A DNA stretch of 64,000 nucleotides from an uncultured Alphaproteobacteria bacterium (GTDB lineage Bacteria; Pseudomonadota; Alphaproteobacteria; RF32; CAG-239): contig CAKQLP010000001.1 of assembly GCA_934254675.1 (NCBI GenBank), positions 1 through 64,000 of the forward strand, given 5' to 3'. This document shows positions 60,337 to 64,000 of this stretch, piece by piece. Both the position numbers and the translations under genes were made by a program. Positions within the stretch are counted from its first letter, which is position 1. The number at the start of each line of letters is the position of its first letter. The notes beneath the pieces are model-generated. The model was not told the DNA's origin and made no database searches. It saw only the letters and a program-made list of their open reading frames with translations.

Positions 60337-63300
60337 ATGAGTAAAGAAGTTTTAACACATTCGGACAGATATGTTCGCAAAACAAATCGGATAATTTTAA
60401 TTGTCGGAATTATAACACTATTTGTGTTTTTATTTGGGTTATTGCTTCTTACAACAGAAACACCGGAAGAAGAACAGCATTATGAAGTAGAAGATACAAT
60501 TGATGCCGAATCAAATTTAGGGTTGACAAACACGGGAACAGATAGTGAAGCGGAAATAGAATTTGATGATGCTGAAGAAGTCGGACGTCCGATAACATTG
60601 ACCCCAAATCCAATTAATATGGGGCAAGTTGTGATAGGTAGCGAAGCTTCAAACGTCTTGACAATTGGCACAAACGGTAAAGGGGCGATTAGAATCTTGT
60701 CAGTAGATTTGGAAGAGGTCGCCTTTGAAGGTTTTACATTTGAGAGCAATTGTAATGGAAAAGAACTGAGGGGAAAAATAACTTGTACAGTTACAATGTC
60801 ATGGAAACCAACTGTAACGGCCAATGTTCAGAATAACTTTAAAATCACTTGGCATGAAACAAATGTGTCGGATAAAAATGCCAAGCATGATGAGGTATCT
60901 GTTTATGGAAATGCCGTGACAAAAGAAGATTGTAATTTTTGTGACGGAGTGTCCGGTGTCGGAGGTGTTGGGCAAAATATTTCTGTGCAAGATGGCAAAA
61001 ACGTTCGTTATGCAATCGGTCCGGACGGGAAAATCATTGGCACAATAGATGAAAATGGCATTATTTATGATGCGAACGGAAATGAAATCGGCCGCATGAA
61101 CGCCGACGGGATGATTGTTGACCGTGACGGAAATATAATCGGTGTCGCTTCAACCGAAAAAATGGCTCTTGACGCCAACGGCAATGTAATTGGTTATGTC
61201 GATGGGAGTGGAATTGTCCATGATTTGGATGGAAAATCCGTAGGTACAGCACTGTCAGACGGAACAATTGTTGATCAGGATGGCAATATTTTGGGAAAAG
61301 CCGTTGAAAGCGGTTATGTGTATGATGATAACGGCAACATAATCGGTCGGGTTTTGGAAGATGGGTCTGTCGTGGATTTGGACGGGAATATAATTGGCCG
61401 AGTAAATGAAAAAGGTGAAGTTGTAGATAAGAATGGCAATATCATCGGACGAGTTGCTAAATCAGGAGAGGTTGCTTTTGATGAAAATGGCAATCGTTTA
61501 GGTATTGTGATGCCGAATGGCAATGTTGTTAATGAAAATGGGGATATTGTTGGATTTGTTGATGCAAACGGTAATGTTTATCAAAAACAAAAAATCGGAA
61601 AAAAGGGCGCGACAGCTCAGTTAGCATTAGATGCTGACGGCAATGTTATTGGTTACATAGATGAAAACGGCGATGTTCGTGATTTTAACGGCAACATCAT
61701 AGGTCAAGTGGATGAAAATGGCAATGTTGTTGATGCTAACGGTAATATGATTGGAAAAGTCAGTGATGTTTGGCGAGATTTAGCGCTGGACGAAAATGGT
61801 AAAGTGATTGGCTATATTGATGAGGATGGTCTGGTTCACAATGGAGACAGCATTTTAGGATATGTGAATGAGGATGGTAGTATTACCGGAAACAAAAACG
61901 GGGATATTTATTCACAGCCGATTACCGGTCGTAAAGGCGCCGCGGCTCAATTGGCATTAGATGCTGACGGTAATGCTATTGGTTACATAGATGAAAACGG
62001 CGATGTTCGTGATTTTAACGGTAACATCATAGGCCGTGTGGATGAAAGCGGTAATATTGTTGATGCGAATGGCAATATTGTCGGAACAACAGGTGAAAAT
62101 ATTAATTTAGCGTTGGATAAAACCGGTAATATTATTGGCTATGTTAATAAAAAGAACATTGTTTATGATAAAAGTGGCAAAATTCTGGGAATTGTAGATA
62201 AAAATGGCAATATTCGTGTATTTGGCGAGAGTAAAATCGGGGCTTTATTAGATAAAATGTTGCTTCCGATAACACCAGATGGAAAAGTTTTGGGAGAAGT
62301 AAACAATCGAGGTGAAGTTGTTTATCAAAATAAAGTTGTTGGAAAAATGAGACCTAACGGGCTTGTAACAGATAAAAGCGGTGCAAAGATCATAGCGAAA
62401 GGCATTCATTCGGGCTATATTGTCAATTGGGGATGCGATTTCAGCAGCAAATTGGATAAAGACGGGATTATTCGCAAAAATGGCGAGGAAACGGACATGC
62501 GTGTTTTTGCCGATGGCACAGTATGGACGGCGGATGGTCGTTTTGCAGGAAAAGTGGTCAAAACCGGCAGTGTTTATGACAATGAATGCAACTACGTCGG
62601 TGAAGCTAAAGCGGATGGCTATGTGTGGGATGCTTATAACAACCGTGTGGGATGTCTCAATCCAGATGGAGCGGTTTTAGGCTTGGATAGTCCGCAGATT
62701 AAAGGTCATTTAGTTGAAGAAAAAATAGTGATGTCGTTGGATTGGCATCCGTTAGGGGTATTGGAATCCAATGGAATTTTACGTCAGGAAAATAATGAGG
62801 CAATTGGCTGTGTAAATCATAATGGTGAAGTTTATGATAAAGACATGGGATATATAGGTAGCGTGTCAAATGCGTATTATGCTTTTGACTTAAAAGGTAA
62901 TCCATTGGGCCTTTTTGATAAAACCGGTCAGATTTCATTATCCGGACAAAGCGGAGCTCGTTTATTCTTGAAAAATTTAATAGCTGATAAAAATAATAAA
63001 ATTATCGGTTTTGCCGCGCCAGAAGTTAATATTTTGGTTGACGCACAAGGAAATGTTTTGGGGCATTTATTTCCAGACGGAAATGTTTATGATAATAATG
63101 GAACGATTATTGATAAGATAAGCGGAGATGGTTTAGGAATTTATGACGGAAATCCTGCCAGATTTGTAACAACAGGATATGTGGTTGGCATGGATGGTAA
63201 AACTTTGGGATATGTCAATTATGATTTGACCATTGTTGATATTACAGGAACAGTCATCGGAAAAGTAGATGCCAAAGGAAGAATGTTTGATGAAAAAGAC

Positions 63301-64000
63301 CGGCAAATCGGAGGAATAATTAAACAAGGTGGTGTTCGCGGCTATAATGGCAGTTATCTTGGATACGTTGTCGCTTCTGGTGATGTCGTGGAGCTTGAAG
63401 ATGAACAAGAAGATATAAAAGGTAATAAATATCAAAGGGGAGATATTACCGGAAGAGTTACGCCGGATGGTCATGTAATCAAAGATGAAAATATTATCGG
63501 AGAAGTTTTGCCCGAATCAATAATGGTGGATATATTTGGAAATTATACCGGATTTTCAGATGCCTATGGACTTGTTGTCGGCACGGATGGACAAATTATG
63601 TCGGCAATGCTTCCAGGCGGCGTGACCAATAATAATATATCAGCTTTGCCGAGAGGAATTGTAATTGATTTTGGCGGAAAAGTTATTGGTACGGTTTTGC
63701 CTAACGGACAGTTCATGAATGAGCAGAGAGCCATAACCGGAAACGTTATGGCCGATGGAAAGGTTACCAGCCAGGACGGCCAGCTGTTGGGAGAGGTTGT
63801 GAATGGTGATATCGTTATCGGAAATGATGACAAAGTTAAGGGACTTGTCGGATTTGATGGAAAAGTTTATCAAAGCGGCAGAGTTATTGGTAAGATTTTA
63901 ACAGACGGACTTGCGGTGGACATGCAAAAAAATGTACTCGGGCATGTTTATAATATTGGAAACACTGTTTTATCTAATGATGGAAGTTATATCGGACGTT
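60337..64000 (+). CDS. Giant repeat-built protein at the VirB10/DotG position (partial, runs off the window)
   Basis: An open frame of 1221 codons continues past the window end. It has an 18-residue basic cytosolic tail, one TM helix (about 18-40), an acidic linker and an Ig-like domain (about 85-200, NPINMGQVVIGSEASNVLTI, cysteine pair). A short CNFC segment and about 1000 residues of a roughly 16-residue repeat of the form D-x-NGN-(I/V)IG-x-V-x3-G-x-V follow. Position after virB9 and the N-terminal topology match VirB10, and DotG also carries long repeats before a VirB10 C-terminal domain. That C-terminal domain is not in the window, so the assignment is by context. The ribosome site GAAAG is modest; the gene is 14 bases after virB9. 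Confidence 0.75.
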   Translation, partial: MSKEVLTHSDRYVRKTNRIILIVGIITLFVFLFGLLLLTTETPEEEQHYEVEDTIDAESNLGLTNTGTDSEAEIEFDDAEEVGRPITLTPNPINMGQVVIGSEASNVLTIGTNGKGAIRILSVDLEEVAFEGFTFESNCNGKELRGKITCTVTMSWKPTVTANVQNNFKITWHETNVSDKNAKHDEVSVYGNAVTKEDCNFCDGVSGVGGVGQNISVQDGKNVRYAIGPDGKIIGTIDENGIIYDANGNEIGRMNADGMIVDRDGNIIGVASTEKMALDANGNVIGYVDGSGIVHDLDGKSVGTALSDGTIVDQDGNILGKAVESGYVYDDNGNIIGRVLEDGSVVDLDGNIIGRVNEKGEVVDKNGNIIGRVAKSGEVAFDENGNRLGIVMPNGNVVNENGDIVGFVDANGNVYQKQKIGKKGATAQLALDADGNVIGYIDENGDVRDFNGNIIGQVDENGNVVDANGNMIGKVSDVWRDLALDENGKVIGYIDEDGLVHNGDSILGYVNEDGSITGNKNGDIYSQPITGRKGAAAQLALDADGNAIGYIDENGDVRDFNGNIIGRVDESGNIVDANGNIVGTTGENINLALDKTGNIIGYVNKKNIVYDKSGKILGIVDKNGNIRVFGESKIGALLDKMLLPITPDGKVLGEVNNRGEVVYQNKVVGKMRPNGLVTDKSGAKIIAKGIHSGYIVNWGCDFSSKLDKDGIIRKNGEETDMRVFADGTVWTADGRFAGKVVKTGSVYDNECNYVGEAKADGYVWDAYNNRVGCLNPDGAVLGLDSPQIKGHLVEEKIVMSLDWHPLGVLESNGILRQENNEAIGCVNHNGEVYDKDMGYIGSVSNAYYAFDLKGNPLGLFDKTGQISLSGQSGARLFLKNLIADKNNKIIGFAAPEVNILVDAQGNVLGHLFPDGNVYDNNGTIIDKISGDGLGIYDGNPARFVTTGYVVGMDGKTLGYVNYDLTIVDITGTVIGKVDAKGRMFDEKDRQIGGIIKQGGVRGYNGSYLGYVVASGDVVELEDEQEDIKGNKYQRGDITGRVTPDGHVIKDENIIGEVLPESIMVDIFGNYTGFSDAYGLVVGTDGQIMSAMLPGGVTNNNISALPRGIVIDFGGKVIGTVLPNGQFMNEQRAITGNVMADGKVTSQDGQLLGEVVNGDIVIGNDDKVKGLVGFDGKVYQSGRVIGKILTDGLAVDMQKNVLGHVYNIGNTVLSNDGSYIGR
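61009..64000 (+). repeat. Degenerate coding repeat array, NGNIIG type
   Basis: About 48-nt units encode a Gly/Asn/Asp-rich period of roughly 16 residues, repeated dozens of times with few interruptions (for instance a Trp/Cys-containing break near 62,430-62,660). The regular Gly, hydrophobic and Asp spacing suggests a stacked beta-solenoid-like rod. The array is still in progress at the window end. Confidence 0.8.
61603..62076 (+). repeat. Recent internal duplication within the repeat array
   Basis: Segments 61,603-61,746 and 61,933-62,076 (144 bases each, 330 bases apart) are close to nine-tenths identical by eye. They encode almost the same peptide (GYIDENGDVRDFNGNIIG core). Neighbouring units are far more diverged, so this copy event is young and the array is still changing. 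Confidence 0.8.

Noticed and set aside
61061..63873. Minus-strand frames opposite the repeat array
   Set aside because: They arise from the periodic coding sequence on the plus strand and show only low-complexity translation.

Overview
The window looks like the chromosome of an uncultured, AT-rich alphaproteobacterium. I infer this from gene families rather than from a marker tree. The UvrA first zinc finger has a CPVSG form, there is a NifU-domain Fe-S carrier beside a DUF2333 gene, and a prepilin carries the SMIEMLGVLAIIGVL N-terminus that I associate with gut-dwelling uncultured Alphaproteobacteria. No tRNA, rRNA, CRISPR array, transposase or integrase was recognised.

Layout. Bases 1-3500 hold a promoter, a chain of hairpins and a terminator (a candidate structured RNA), then a lone type IV prepilin gene and a large unknown cytosolic coiled-coil protein. 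Bases 3.6-31 kb are mostly housekeeping. They include rplQ and an overlapping minus-strand operon (murJ, DUF2333, nfu-like, Bax-like, gloB, sensor kinase). They also include a second minus-strand operon (anmK, ABC ATPase, a Gld-type triple-fusion ABC protein, CDF metal exporter), tyrS, uvrA, a histidine-phosphatase/QueH fusion, an S66 carboxypeptidase, an ABC exporter and an M29 aminopeptidase. Inside this stretch, 19.47-19.95 kb carries two tandem copies of a structured RNA on the minus strand. Each copy has its own promoter and terminator, and the two differ by compensatory changes in their stems.

Bases 30.8-64 kb form one continuous surface-apparatus island. A PilT-class ATPase gene faces a minus-strand type IVb pilus operon (31,977-42,313) in the order OmpA-like protein, PilL/TcpQ-like, PilN secretin, PilO, PilP-like, PilQ ATPase, PilR, PilS-like pilin. 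A 330-bp divergent control region separates it from a plus-strand type IV secretion operon. That operon has three VirB2-like proteins, an exported coiled protein, VirB3, VirB4, five large exported proteins of unknown family, VirB8, a VirB7-like lipoprotein, a second VirB8, VirB9 fused to a SPOR domain, and a giant VirB10-position protein. The last is made almost entirely of a short NGNIIG-type repeat and runs off the window end. VirB6, VirB11 and VirD4 are not seen and may lie further downstream.

How it fits together. The VirB7/8/9/10 proteins would form the envelope-spanning core, VirB4 would energise it, and the VirB2-like proteins would form the pilus or channel. The neighbouring type IVb pilus could provide contact with other cells, as the thin pilus does for IncI plasmids. 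The most unusual parts are the repeat-built VirB10-position protein, the VirB9-SPOR fusion, the block of five exported proteins where virB5/virB6 would be expected, and the tandem covarying RNAs.
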